Shown: piece after piece, positions 47,301 through 56,149 of the stretch
Layout of the letters: each line of letters starts with the position of its first letter
How positions within the stretch are numbered: the stretch's first letter is position 1
Source of the DNA: Ditylenchus dipsaci
Lineage: Eukaryota > Nematoda > Chromadorea > Rhabditida > Anguinidae
NCBI GenBank assembly: GCA_004194705.1
Contig: SADC01001377.1
Coordinates: forward strand, 496,001 to 560,000
Direction of reading: 5' to 3'
Length of the DNA: 64,000 nt
Notes under the pieces: model-generated
The model's database searches: none
Told to the model about the DNA's origin: nothing
The model's input: the letters and a program-made list of their open reading frames with translations, nothing else
Program-made: the position numbers and the translations under genes

Positions 47301-48544
47301 GTACCTAATATTGTACTTTTTGTTTTGGAGTCATGTTTTATTGAGAACTCAGTGCTGCGATATTAACAAACTTGTGCATAGTTAAAAGTTGGGTTAGGAG
47401 CACCAATATCCAAATGGCAAAATTTATTTGAAACATGCTCAAAATTTAAGGCGACACAGAAAATAAGAAAAAAATATCCTATTTTTTACAGCGCTTTAAT
47501 TTTTAGGTAATTTTTGAAAAAATTGCTATTCTGACCATACTTGCGCGTTGCCCAAAAAAATAAAAATGCGCCGCCGCCAGCGCTGGATATTCGAAATAAA
47601 GCGCCACCGGCTCCGAAATTTCGGCGTCTCTGCCGGCGCTCCAAAATCGCCGATTTTACCCAGCGGGCCACCGGCGGCCGCGCAAGTATGATTCTGACGT
47701 AGATGTTGGCTCTAGACATTTTTGCCTTGCCCCCCCCCCTGTTGATTTTTTGTGAATTTATTTATTATTGAATGAAAAAATTTAAAACAGGATACGTTTA
47801 TGAAAAAAATTAATTTTATAAAAAATTTAACAGGGATGACCAGGCAAAAAAGCAGCTTGTTCTTGACTAGAGTCTAGATATTTCTAAGCTATTTTTTATA
47901 TGTGCACAAGTTCTGTTTACATAACAACACGAGTTGTCAAAAACATGGTTTTAAAATAAAATTCAAACATACAATTTAAGGTCAATTTTGTTACTTTAAA
48001 GGACCATAATTTTTGCGCGCAGTGGAATATGCAAAATTTGAATTGGCGGGGGACACTTCTTTCGTCTATCAGTGTACTCTTTCGAGTCGTTTCGAAACGA
48101 CTCGAAAGAGTACACTTATAGACGAAAGAGAAGTGTCCCCCGCCAATTCAAATTTTGCACATGCCATGCGCGCAAAGACCATGGTCCTTTAAGGAGTCGG
48201 ACTATTAGAGAATTTACGGTAAATTGTTTGCATCCAGAATATTACCTTCAGAATGCTCTGCTATTGCCACTTTCATAAAACGGGTAGATCCGACGCTAAA
48301 AAGGGAAAAAATCATATTATTTTTTAAGAGGAAAAAAATCATGATTAATTCTTTGACACAATTTCCGACCATGCATCTGTATCGTCTTACTCAAACACGA
48401 GTGAATGGACACCATTGGGGTGTTTACTAATCCTTCTTAAGATGAAACATACCTATGAACAAATTTAAGATCTGGAACATCCTGAATATATGATTCAAAG
48501 GGTAGCAATTGGTTAGCGATGGATGATGCTTGCACATTTCCCAT
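34615..48544 (-). CDS. PIK3R4: VPS15 / PIK3R4, class III PI3-kinase regulatory subunit (about 41 exons)
   Basis: Near-complete gene. Start ATG at 48542-48544, stop TAG at 34615-34617. VPS15 is the membrane-bound pseudokinase-like scaffold that holds VPS34 (with Beclin-1 and ATG14 or UVRAG) to make PI3P for autophagy and endosome sorting. The order of parts fits the family: an MGN myristoylation start, kinase domain with HGDIK and [12 protein letters not shown] repeats, then C-terminal WD40 repeats ending [11 protein letters not shown]. Exons are short (15-210 bases). Many introns are near 50 bases, and the long ones carry MITEs and fold-backs. A segment matching the part between HEAT and linker (about 39820-41550) is incomplete. 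Single-base frame breaks are seen near 45490, 45112, 41557 and 36136 and at several junctions (see findings). Since every exon is otherwise conserved, I read it as a working gene. Exon lists are in the three sub-entries. Confidence 0.95.
35253..35502. repeat. Direct duplication of a 95-bp block, 153 bp apart
   Basis: GCAATGTAGAGTGCGATGTA through TTTTTTCTGTTGATACCAT occurs at 35253-35345 and again at 35406-35502 with about 95% identity. It lies in the intron between the last two long WD40 exons. The segment between the copies has GTAGCTGAGATGCAGGGCTA, a variant of the fold-back core motif. Confidence 0.85.
38647..38918. mobile_element. TACCGTA-ended MITE, copy D, in a VPS15 intron
   Basis: TACCGTATATTCTTTATTAA and its inverted copy, with AAAGACCATGGTCGTTTATT and AATAAACGACCATAGTCTTT inside the ends. 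The centre has GTAGCTAAGAAACAGGGCTA. Flanks suit a TA duplication. Confidence 0.82.
38995..45180 (-). CDS. PIK3R4: VPS15 HEAT-repeat and linker exons
   Basis: Exons: 45076-45180, 44907-45030, 44496-44570, 44401-44435, 44049-44148, 43650-43692, 43440-43609, 43276-43390, 42763-42908, 41768-41804, 41621-41718, 41552-41566 (start of an exon), 39714-39818, 39447-39656, 39292-39408, 39100-39256, 38995-39054. Matches to the family include [104 protein letters not shown] with [27 protein letters not shown] and [11 protein letters not shown]. The region about 39820-41550 should code one or two more exons. I did not find them, and it is filled by a fold-back. In-frame disruption near 45112 (one extra base) and near 41557 (one base missing after HPNK, before an expected Trp). 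Confidence 0.92.
40015..41285. repeat. 1.27-kb fold-back in the VPS15 gene, with a nested MITE
   Basis: Left arm from GAGAACGGCCGGTTGTAATA, right arm to the inverted ACAACCAGCCGTTCTTG. The arms share CAGAATTTTACGCTGAACAA, CTCTAACTCAGCTTGGTAGG and CTCATTAGAACCACGA. The left arm is split by a TACCGTA MITE (40153-40390), and the right arm shows the empty site. Related end sequences occur at 50865 and 51885. It fills the place where exons 21-22 of VPS15 are expected. Confidence 0.88.
40153..40390. mobile_element. TACCGTA-ended MITE, copy E, nested
   Basis: TTACGGTATTTCCTCTAATA to TATTAGAGGAAATACGGTA. The interior holds GCGCCCCGGGCGC near the left end and a G run near the right. Comparison with the intact arm of the host shows a single TA in the empty site. 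Confidence 0.82.
41815..42722. mobile_element. Element with TATAGTGTA ends and a nested GGCGGCC fold-back
   Basis: The outer ends carry CCGATATAGTGTA (41832) and ACACTATATCGAG (42703) with a CGGCTGTA/TCGGTTGTA edge, close to pogo-type ends. The inner fold-back (about 41898-42640) begins AAATGTACCACCAAATGTGA and has four or more GGCCGCCTTTTT motifs, mirrored as AAAAAGGCGGCC, with AGCCCAGATTCTGGGC-type cores. All of it lies between VPS15 exons 41768-41804 and 42763-42908. Confidence 0.72.
44186..44375. mobile_element. TTAA-family fold-back MITE, copy 4, in a VPS15 intron
   Basis: AGGACCATGGTTTTTGCG and the inverted CGCGCAAAAACCATGGTCCC, with TTAA at 44182-44185 and TTAC (one change) at the other side. 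Its right end is only about 25 bases from the donor of the 35-base exon 44401-44435. Confidence 0.82.
45227..48544 (-). CDS. PIK3R4: VPS15 N-terminal myristoylation site and kinase-domain exons
   Basis: Exons: 48453-48544, 47052-47121, 46934-47004, 46387-46506, 46320-46339, 46186-46262, 45677-45812, 45439-45629, 45227-45273. The first reads [20 protein letters not shown], like the family start MGN...ESYF, with Gly2 as the myristoylation residue. Next come the glycine-loop/beta region ([20 protein letters not shown]), [15 protein letters not shown], the catalytic loop HGDIK (46320-46339), TDFASFKP in place of a DFG motif, [18 protein letters not shown] (activation segment and APE-like motif), [16 protein letters not shown], and ERDPVKR. 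The DFA form of DFG is what the family has. The frame breaks near 45490 after RLAKQQH, before [17 protein letters not shown]. Junctions of exons 1-2, 2-3 and 6-7 do not keep frame as read. Confidence 0.93.
46556..46757. mobile_element. TAGGGTTG-family fold-back in a VPS15 intron
   Basis: GGTTGTCGAGTTTCGAACTT on the left and the inverted copy ending CAACCC on the right, arms about 90 bases, with TA next to both ends. It sits just upstream of exon 46387-46506. Confidence 0.82.
47536..47690. mobile_element. 155-bp GC-rich MITE with perfect 8-bp target duplication
   Basis: Exact 12-base inverted ends CATACTTGCGCG, and ATTCTGAC on both sides (47528-47535 and 47691-47698). The 8-bp duplication fits hAT mobilisation. 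The interior (GCGCCGCCGCCAGCGCTGG and CGGCGCTCC parts) is about twice as GC-rich as its surroundings. It lies in the first VPS15 intron. Confidence 0.93.
48000..48188. mobile_element. TTAA-family fold-back MITE, copy 5 (near-perfect hairpin)
   Basis: AGGACCATAATTTTTGCGCG to GCGCGCAAAGACCATGGTCCT with TTAA at 47996-47999 and 48189-48192. The arms pair almost without mismatch and meet at GAGTCGTTTCGAAACGACTC, so it is the youngest-looking copy. Confidence 0.9.
48388..48440 (-). repeat. Partial copy of VPS15 exon 2, just downstream of exon 1
   Basis: About 50 bases match 47047-47107, the 3' half of exon 2 and its donor (GGATTAGTAAACACC...CATTCACTCGTGTTT). The copy is about 1.3 kb closer to exon 1, with several substitutions and a GTAAG at the same place. 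It lacks the 5' half of the exon. Confidence 0.75.
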
Positions 48545-48707
48545 CTAAAACATTAATCGATAACTGCGAAATCCATGAAAAATCTAATTGAGATACTGAA
48601 ATTTATGATTTTCGTGTGAAAAAAGTTAACTAATATTTGAAAAAATGCCAAAAGTTAACTATTGTCATTACGCCTATTTTCAGTTTATTTATTAAATTTA
48701 TATCAAA

Positions 48708-48860
48708 TATGTCAAGTGATGGGAAACCTAAGGTTAAATCAAACAAACTAATAAAAACTGAAGGTGCTCCATCAGCAACCCTACGATTTTATGCATTGAG
48801 TACACTTATTCAACATTTAAATGGCTGCTTTTTTCGTCAGCTCTTGGATTTTTGTGTTTA
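48708..48860 (+). CDS. Possible short plus-strand exon, divergent from VPS15
   Basis: Open frame of 50 codons from ATG, beginning MSSDGKPKVKSNKLIKTEG and followed by SATLRFYALSTLIQHL. It lies 160 bases upstream of the VPS15 start on the other strand. Codon choice looks coding, but no splice donor or partner exon was found and it stops on its own. It could be a micro-protein, a first exon or chance. Confidence 0.3.
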
Positions 48861-49038
48861 AATAGAAGTTGTGATTTTTTAGGATTGTTTCACGCCCAGT
48901 AAAGCACTGATCCTGATAGAGAAGTTAGTCATGATCAGATAATCAAAAAAAACTTTTTTTTATCAGGAAAGTTCGTCGTTTTTTGACACTCATGAGTTTT
49001 CTATTCGACATATCTATTGGATAATGATCATTTACAGT

Positions 49039-49540
49039 TTAGTCGGTGTCACAATCACTCAAGTATACATCTTCATCGATTTCAAATGCGTCTGCACTAT
49101 CATTAGTGTCCTCTCGTGCTATGTTCGCAGTATATCTCAAATTTTGCACTAATGGACGGGGGTGGGAGGAAAGCCGAGAATAAATAAAAGGGGAGTGGGC
49201 ATTGTCGACGATTTCCACTTCGTGTGTATCGCTCTGTATCCTTGGCCTTTGTATGCCCAGACCAAACTTTTTGTTTTTGCAGACCGAAGAATAGAACCTA
49301 ACACAAAAAGCTCACTGTTCTCAACTCTGAACCACAGTCAAAGCATCGATGGTGAAGTCACTGAAGTTGTGTTTTCTCGATAATGTAGAATTGAGCCTCT
49401 TTTTGACGTCGATCACCAACTCATCCTCTTCCGATTCAACTTCCCCTTGATGTTGGATAAATTAGATAAAGCTTAGACGAGTAACGGCGGGGAGTACGCG
49501 AAGTCTTCCAAAAGGAAAGCGAACGAAGTTTGTGGAAGTA
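49039..49540 (-). CDS. Terminal exons of an unrecognised gene with acidic C-terminus
   Basis: Last exon 49039-49297 runs 85 codons behind acceptor TTTTTGTGTTAG. It reads LFFGLQKQKVWSGHTKAKD, then THEVEIVDNAHSPFIYSRL, and ends in an acidic stretch (DAFEIDEDVYLSDCDTD) and TAA. The exon before it is about 49333-49447 with ESEEDELVIDVKKRLNST and FSDFTIDAL, separated by a 35-base GT-AG intron (49298-49332). A further likely exon (about 49470-49540) has HKLRSLSFWKTSRTPRRYS. The gene runs the same way as VPS15, about 500 bases upstream of it. I do not recognise the family. The plus-strand open frame over the same bases is less convincing because it lacks splice context. Upstream exons were not secured. 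Confidence 0.5.
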
Positions 49541-49959
49541 CTGATTATGGTGGAATTAAGGTATCACCCGGATAGTGATCCGCCTTCCAAGATAATCAAA
49601 AGTCTGATCCACTTCAAAAAATGGTCTAATATAGTAAATCCTGCGTACAACCACCTGGCTAACACTAACTGGGGTACCAAAATACATTTTCTAAATTACA
49701 ACCATATGTATCACTAGCCAAGTTTAACTAACTGGCTGCTACCGTGTGGGTACCACCTGAGCTTTACCGTGTCGGTACGACCAACTTAGTAATACCATTT
49801 AGGCCCCACTACCAGAATTATCGTGACTAGTACCAACCAGTGATGTGCGCAGCTCCACTCTTGGCTACGAGCGCTACTGGCTCTTGCCCCAAAAATTGGG
49901 ACAAGAGCCAAGAGCCAGAGCAGGAGCCAAAAATCCGGCGCTACTGTAATATACCGATA

Positions 49960-50140
49960 TATCTGGTATGTATGTTTTTCATGAATCCAGAGTCACTTTC
50001 GAGTGATTTGTGTCTAAGGTATGTCGGTGTGCGCATCTCACCTCCAAGCCCCCTTGGGGGCTCCAAAAAAGTCGATTGGGGGAGGGGGGCTATATGACAG
50101 TAGGTCCGATTTGGGGGGGGGGGGTGGTATATTACAGTAG
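49960..50140. repeat. Partial dispersed hairpin repeat joined to a poly-G repeat end
   Basis: CAGAGTCACTTTCGAGTGAT, TCTAAGGTATGTCGGTGTGC and AAGCCCCCTTGGGGG match the GC-hairpin family. They then run directly into G runs ending ACAGTAGCGTCA of the CGCTAGTAGCG family, so one repeat has inserted in the other. Confidence 0.65.
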
Positions 50141-50609
50141 CGTCAAAAATCCGCTACAAAAATAATGAGCGACCAAAGCCAGTAGGAAATTTAGAGACAG
50201 AGAGTTAAGAACACACAAAGGAATTTATTGGAAATGAAAATCACGCAAAACTTTTTGATTTCAAAATGCCAAATTAATTACGACAAAAATTAGAGTGGTC
50301 CCGCGCGAATTCAACTTCCGCAAATTACTGTGCTTATTAAGTTTACCAGTTTCATGGTACTTTAACTCACAGAACTTGCTTTTAGTCTTTGTCCTGCCTT
50401 TAGTCTTTGTCAGTAAAATGCAATTTATTTAATTACATAATAAAACCACTGAAAAGAGCTGCAACAAGCTTCTTATATCCGAATTTTTCAAAACATTTCA
50501 TAATGCTCGGGAAAGATTTATGATGATAGTAATAAAACGGCTCAAATTGAATAACGCCCTTAATAAAAGTCGGAATTACAACAGTAAATGTTATGTTGTT
50601 GTTTTTTAT

Positions 50610-50830
50610 TGTGTTGCGATTTTTTGCACTAGCATGTAGCCCTGTATCTTAACCTTCTAATGAGCTATCAGACTCTGCTGAATGATCTGATAAATGTAGA
50701 AATTACGAGATTTAAAAAAAAACTTGGCCCTTCAAAACCGTTTAGCCTATATATTTGTTTAAATTGTTCAGTAGAGTTTGATAGCTCATTAGAAAGCCAA
50801 ATCCAGGCTACATGCTAGTGCGAAAATTAC
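50610..50830. repeat. Fold-back repeat with the shared core motif
   Basis: CACTAGCATGTAGCCCTGTATCTT and TAATGAGCTATCA...CTGCTGAA at the left are mirrored as TTCAGTAGAGTTTGATAGCTCATTA and GGCTACATGCTAGTG at the right, with the centre near 50720. It is closely related to the 24131-24525 fold-back. Confidence 0.8.
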
Positions 50831-51976
50831 AACATGATCAAGAAAAAAATTAACACGGAAAAGCTATGTGTTTGATGCCGAATTTCACGCTGAAAACGAT
50901 GGTTGAAATTTTTTGGAAACATGAGAAAATCGAACGGGTAAAACAGCTGCTGAAGTTGTATCACGAACATCTTCAAATCTCTTCACTTTTATATTCTCAA
51001 TCCTGACACCGGATTGGTGCTCAGCGTAGTCCAATTACTTGTGAAACTACTTTTAAAATATTTAAAATCGAATTCTTAAAAATGACCAAAAATCTTGAAA
51101 ATTTGAAAAAACTTAGATTTTTTCTCAAGAAATCGATTTTTTCCAAAAGATTATATCTCAACACTTAGATTTTCAAAAATCATTCTGTAGAATGGGTTTT
51201 GTGAATTTTGAGTTGCGCTACAAAATAATGCCACATGATGTTGGAGTGTCAATCTCCGAATGAGACTTTTGACCAATTAAGTGATGAAAATGCTCGTCAA
51301 CTTCTCAAAATTATTTTCCAAAAATTATTTTTCAGTCACCTCATTCTTTGTTGGGGTTCGCCAGCTTATTCCAAACACAAAGTGGAATGTGATAAAGCAT
51401 TCGAAGCGCAACAAACTGTCGTTTTGGATTTTTGTAATAATACATTTTTTATGGCTAACTGAGGCCTTGAAGTTCGTCCAAGGACTTTTTGAGCCCCGTT
51501 AAAAGTCGAGAGGCCGTGTATTATTCGGACTGAAGCTCATCGTGCCTTTTCGGTCTTCAAGTAATACTTACAAGATAACTTCGATGATCCGGCCGTGCTT
51601 TCTCACAGTGATGTCGTTGTTGTTATTATTAAAATGTCCTTAGTTGATAAATAGTTAAAAACAGGGTGCGCCACTTTTCGGCAGTAACTTTTTTATTTTT
51701 CACCATTTCGACGAAAGGTTTTTTACTCGAAAGCTGACATTCTAGGCAATAGAATGACATCAAAATTACAAAGAAATCCTTGTTTTAACATTAACAAAAT
51801 CGGTGGATAAATATAACAAGGATTTCACTGATAGACATACTCAACATTTTTTCTGTTGAAACATTATTCAAAGCCGCTTTAACACGGGAACGGCTGTACG
51901 TCCTGATGGTATGTCCTTGTGCAGAATTTCACGCTGAGCAAGATAGGAAAAAAAAAAAGTTGAAAAAAAGTAACTC

Positions 51977-52825
51977 TGCGGTGCACGGCGTGTCAAACAC
52001 GTCAAATGACCAAATCGGGCTTGGCGTTCTGTTTTAATGAAGATTCAAAATAATTTTTTTATTTTTAATACCATTGACAAAATATGCTCAATTTATGCAC
52101 TAAATATTCATAAGATTGTTTGTTATAATTTCTATGGATACTTCTTGTCTAAAAAGTCTGCTTCGAATTCAATTTCCCTAATTTAAAGGGAGGACGTACT
52201 TTTATATACGCATTGTATAGTTCATAGGTACCTATTTTTTACCCCATTTTTTCATGTTTTATTTACAAGTTTGGTGTCAAAATGATCTCCAGTCTCTTGG
52301 CTATCCAACAAGACCATCAGCACAGCGATTAAGAATGATCATGACTGAGTTGCAGGCAAAACCCCTTGAAATACCGGGAAATTTTTAAAAAGTGTAAATT
52401 TACTAAACTTGTTCGATCTCCGCATAAAGTTTCATATGAAAAAACCAAAGATACCAGCAGAAAGCTGGTGAAAAATACTACAAAACTGTAGGACAGATTA
52501 TTTTTTCCGGGAGAAATCACTGAGAACGAGCTATTTAAAGTTGGCGAGCTGACTCTGCAACCGCCAATTCAAACTTCTATTTGTTCAAAATCTTGAATTT
52601 CTGATAAAATTAGGTAAATTTTTTCACCAATCGATAGAGCGATTCCTGGGCAATCCACTGATTTAAAAATAGCTCATATAGGACACATATAAGCATGAGT
52701 ACAAATAAGAATACAAAGTTGAGAAATATGAGAAAGTTACTACAAATTTAATCGTGTTCAAATTTTTTGTCTTGACTAGAAAAATGTCGATTTGGTGTTT
52801 TGACCGATTTGACACGCCGTGGGTG
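51977..52825. mobile_element. Nested element with CACGGCGTGTCAAA ends
   Basis: CACGGCGTGTCAAACACGTC and GACCAAATCGG on the left are mirrored by CCGATTTGACACGCCGTG on the right. GGTG stands outside both ends, possibly a 4-bp duplication. It lies within the mariner-like element. The open frame at 52329-52520 has no motif I recognise. Confidence 0.6.
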
Positions 52826-53434
52826 GTCAGTACCTTTGTGAACCGTCAATGTCACGATGTTTGCCTATGCCACTTCAAAGAGGTAAATATGCCACTGTTT
52901 TGAATATATATTCATTTAATTTTATGTGCAAAAGAAAGCGCAGATTTCGAGCTTTCAAATGACATATCGTTAAAGTATTTACGACAAGCCAATGAAAAGA
53001 TTTACCTTGAAGAAATAATTGTTTTTATTTTCAAAAACGTTGTTCATACAAAAATATGTACAAAAAAGTGTGGAAACGCCGTTTTTTAGTTTATGATTGA
53101 TAATATTCGACAGAGCAAGAATAACTGCACCAGGTAGTGCTTCAAAGTAATCTGCAACCAAGCTTTTTGAGTGTTTAGCAAACGTTCAAAAGTATATACC
53201 AAAAGGCATCTTGACCTGAAACTTTGATTTTGCTAGATAAGTCTGAAATTCTGACACCTGATTCGTGTTCAGCATGGTTGATTTACTCAAGAAACTGTCC
53301 TTTGATTATCACAATCACCGTCAAATTTCAAATTCCGCTCGAGACAAAAATTATTTGAAATTTGAAAAAAATTGAATTAAATATTTTTGTCTCGAGCGGA
53401 ATTCGAAATTTTATTTATAATCAAAGGACAGTTT

Positions 53435-53680
53435 CCAAAAGGCGTCAAATCAGGCGAATATGACGGCCGGGTAATGGAGCAGGACAATTTGGCTTTTTGA
53501 GGAAAATAGCAGCAGAACTTGGCCTTCGATAACGAACGCCGAAATAGGAACACGCTTTTGCCCTCCTAGATGAACCATTCGACGCATGTTGCTTTCTCTC
53601 AAGCAGTGTGGTAAATTACTAAAAGAAAGAAAATTTAACTGTTTATTCAGTCCTGTTTTGAACAGCGACAACAACAATTT
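53435..53680 (-). pseudogene. Mariner/Tc1 transposase relic
   Basis: Reading the minus strand, AKFCCYFPQKAKLSCSITRP leads into SYSPDLTPFG, the block around the second or third catalytic aspartate of the family. No full DDE/DDD set survives, and a small palindrome (53290-53430) interrupts it. Confidence 0.6.
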
Positions 53681-53816
53681 TAGGACACAAATTTGATGTC
53701 TTTCGACTGCCTAGAGTGTCAGCTTTTGAGTAAAAAAAATCTTGTCGAAATCATCAAAAATAAAAAGTTACAGCCAAAACAATTAGAGGAGAAAAAAATG
53801 GCGCGCCCTGTAAATA

Positions 53817-53923
53817 CAGTAAAATCTCAAAAAAAATTTAACGAACCTTCGATTAACGAAACTTTCCACTAAATGTAACTTTTGTTTGGTCCCTAAGGGT
53901 TATGTTAAGACGAGGTTTCACTG
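53817..53923. mobile_element. Pogo-like MITE, 107 bp
   Basis: CAGTAAAATCTC and the inverted GAGGTTTCACTG, with TA on both sides (53815-53816, 53924-53925). Inside are TAACGAA-type motifs as in the 12847 copy. It has landed just outside the right end of the mariner-like element. Confidence 0.72.
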
Positions 53924-54215
53924 TAACCAAGTTTAAACTATCCACCGCCTTTTGTTTTCTTATAGTTGCTGAATATCTTTTGGACTTTTGAAAGCAATTC
54001 AACAAAGTTATTTTATACCGTAGAAACACACTAACTGACACGACTTCTTCTCTTTTTTCTCATTTTCTGCCTTCGGTTAACCTAAACAAGACTGAGTGAA
54101 ACTAAAAAATATGGCCATTTCCTTCTTTATTGTGGTTTGTTAACTTATTCTCAGCCTAAAAGAGAATGTGATATATATAGCATATGAAAGAGGAGAAAAA
54201 GTGCAAAAATGGGTT

Positions 54216-54480
54216 GGCCAGACGGACCAATTTTGCGGACGCAACATTTGCCGATAAAATTTGCGGACCGACTTTTGCGGATCAGTACTTGCGAACGAAA
54301 ATTTTCGAACGCAATGTGACTGCGAATGAGTGACTGCGAATGAGGTCTAGGAAATCTTGCAGAATGAGAGAGATCTAGTTATATATACCGTCCGCGAACC
54401 GCGAACCGCAAATCTTCGTCCGCAAAAATCACGTCCGGAAACACGCATCCGCAAAATATTTTTCACAAGTTTGGCCAACC
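54216..54480. mobile_element. Element with tandem TTTGCGGACC ends
   Basis: The left 100 bases repeat TTTTGCGGA(C/T)C, TTTGCCGAT and TTGCGAACG motifs. The right 75 bases repeat GAACCGC, CGTCCGCAAA and CATCCGCAAAA in inverted sense. The core is short, with no gene. Same design as 1240-2826 and 60570-60745. Confidence 0.65.
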
Positions 54481-54821
54481 CCAAAAATGTCTCTTTGGAA
54501 TTTTATAATTACACAACTTTTATGGCTAACAGAAGCTCAAAGTTTGTCTAAGGACTTTTTGAAACCCCATTATTTTTTCGCAGTCCTTTTCTTTATCACC
54601 AGCTCCTCAGGCTCTATTATATAAACGTACACAAGACTATCAATAAATGCCTTACTCTTCATCGCCATCATTTTAGTGAGAAGCAATTGCCAGAACAAGC
54701 CCGTCTCAACAGCTTAGTGAGATCGACTCTGAGGCAACAATGCTTGACTTCCTGAGTGTCTCCTCATGACTCCAGCAAAGAGTTTATTGTCGTAAAATTT
54801 TCGAACCCAAAAAAACTTACT

Positions 54822-54900
54822 TCAGCAAGTAATTCTGAGTTAGAAGAATGGAATTCACGCAATCGGAGTGGTAAAGGGTGTTGACACATGATTGAGACGT
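54822..54900 (-). CDS. Possible isolated minus-strand exon
   Basis: MCQHPLPLRLREFHSSNSEL ends in LAE at a good GTAAGT donor. No family recognised. A possible next exon near 54640-54770 starts EVKHCCLRVDL and stops with TGA, but the plus strand there is open too. Low support. Confidence 0.25.
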
Positions 54901-56149
54901 AAGATTTTGTAAAAAATAAAAAATGTCCAGAATTTTTCATTTTTTAAAATTAAATTCATTTTTACGGTGGAATGACTGACTGTCTCGTGCATTTTCGCAA
55001 ATTCAATGTTTGTCGTCATCAGTGGAATACTTAATTCGACAGTGAGTTAGGAATTTTGAGAACAGTTTTTCTTGACTTTCTTTGTCAGCCAACCAAATTT
55101 TTTAAAAGTGGTGTTATATCAACAGTGGTGTTATATCGAAGTGGTATCGAGAATGAAGTGTATCCGTGAAGCCTTTTGGAAGATGCTATTGCAATATATT
55201 TAAACTCTAGTTTTTTATTGCATTTTTAATTTTGTTTTTGATTTCAATTTTAAACACGTTAATGATCTAGCAATCACGTTTCGACCCTGTTTTGACATCT
55301 TTGATAAAGATGTGATTCGAGCGGGAAACTTCCTGAGAGAAACAATACATATATCAAGTGCAATTTCATCTCTTCTAACCGCTTGGCTTGGTTCACTATA
55401 TAGCATAGGCACACAGCACATTGGTGAAGACTAGCAGAATAACCCACATCACAGCCCACTCTCTTTCCTCGGCGATGGTAATAGAGCAGAGAAGGGTTTG
55501 TCCGTGTGTCCTGCTACCCTTACCCTACAGCACTGCTCCACGGATAGATGGATACTAACTATTTTGCGATTTTTTAGTGTAGAACGCCAAAGAATGCTGA
55601 CATGTGCTAAAAAGTATCGCAAATTTTTCTAAGTGCATCTTAAGCAAGAAAAAAAGTTAGAGATTTTATGAAAGAGCCTTAGATAGCTTCTTTCCTGAGC
55701 TCCATTGTTGGAGTCATGAAAATATGATAGATATTGATTTTTAGAATGACTTAAGTTTTGGGATTTTCATTATTTGGAGAAATTTATTATTTATTACATT
55801 TTTTACTAAGTAATTTCGATTTTAAATAGATAAGCTTATTTAAAAAATTCAGTTTTGGCGTTTGTTATTATTATTAATTTAGGTTGAGATTTTCGAAAAG
55901 GTTTTAAAACGCGCCAAATCCGAGGGATTTTGGCGTTTCGGTGCATAAAAGATTAAGGAATATTTGAATATTCTGATTGTTTAGGCAAGCGTAAATAGGG
56001 TAAATTCAAATTTTCGCTAAAAACACTTTGTCCCGTGATGGTTTTTGTAGGTTATAAGCAATTTTAAGTGTATTTTTTGTCTCATTTATCGGAAGATTAA
56101 TTTAGCTATCACCGACTTTTGTTTTTTTTTATACAATGGCCTCTCTATC

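Larger units (their letters stand above)
51662..53810 (-). mobile_element. Mariner-like element, 2.15 kb, degenerate, with nested insertion
   Basis: Left end CAGGGTGCGCCACTTTT and right end, inverted, ATGGCGCGCCCTG. Just inside both are CGACGAAAGGTTTTTTACTC-like arms. The right flank is TA; the left TA is lost. A minus-strand relic near 53435-53560 reads TRPSYSPDLTPF, the usual YSPDL(A/T)P motif of mariner/Tc1 transposases. Everything else is decayed. Confidence 0.72.

Noticed and set aside
54575..54752. Plus-strand open frame with LYHQLLRLYY resembling an LYR motif
   Set aside because: Only the short motif matches; no start codon, no companion exons, and the opposite strand is equally open.
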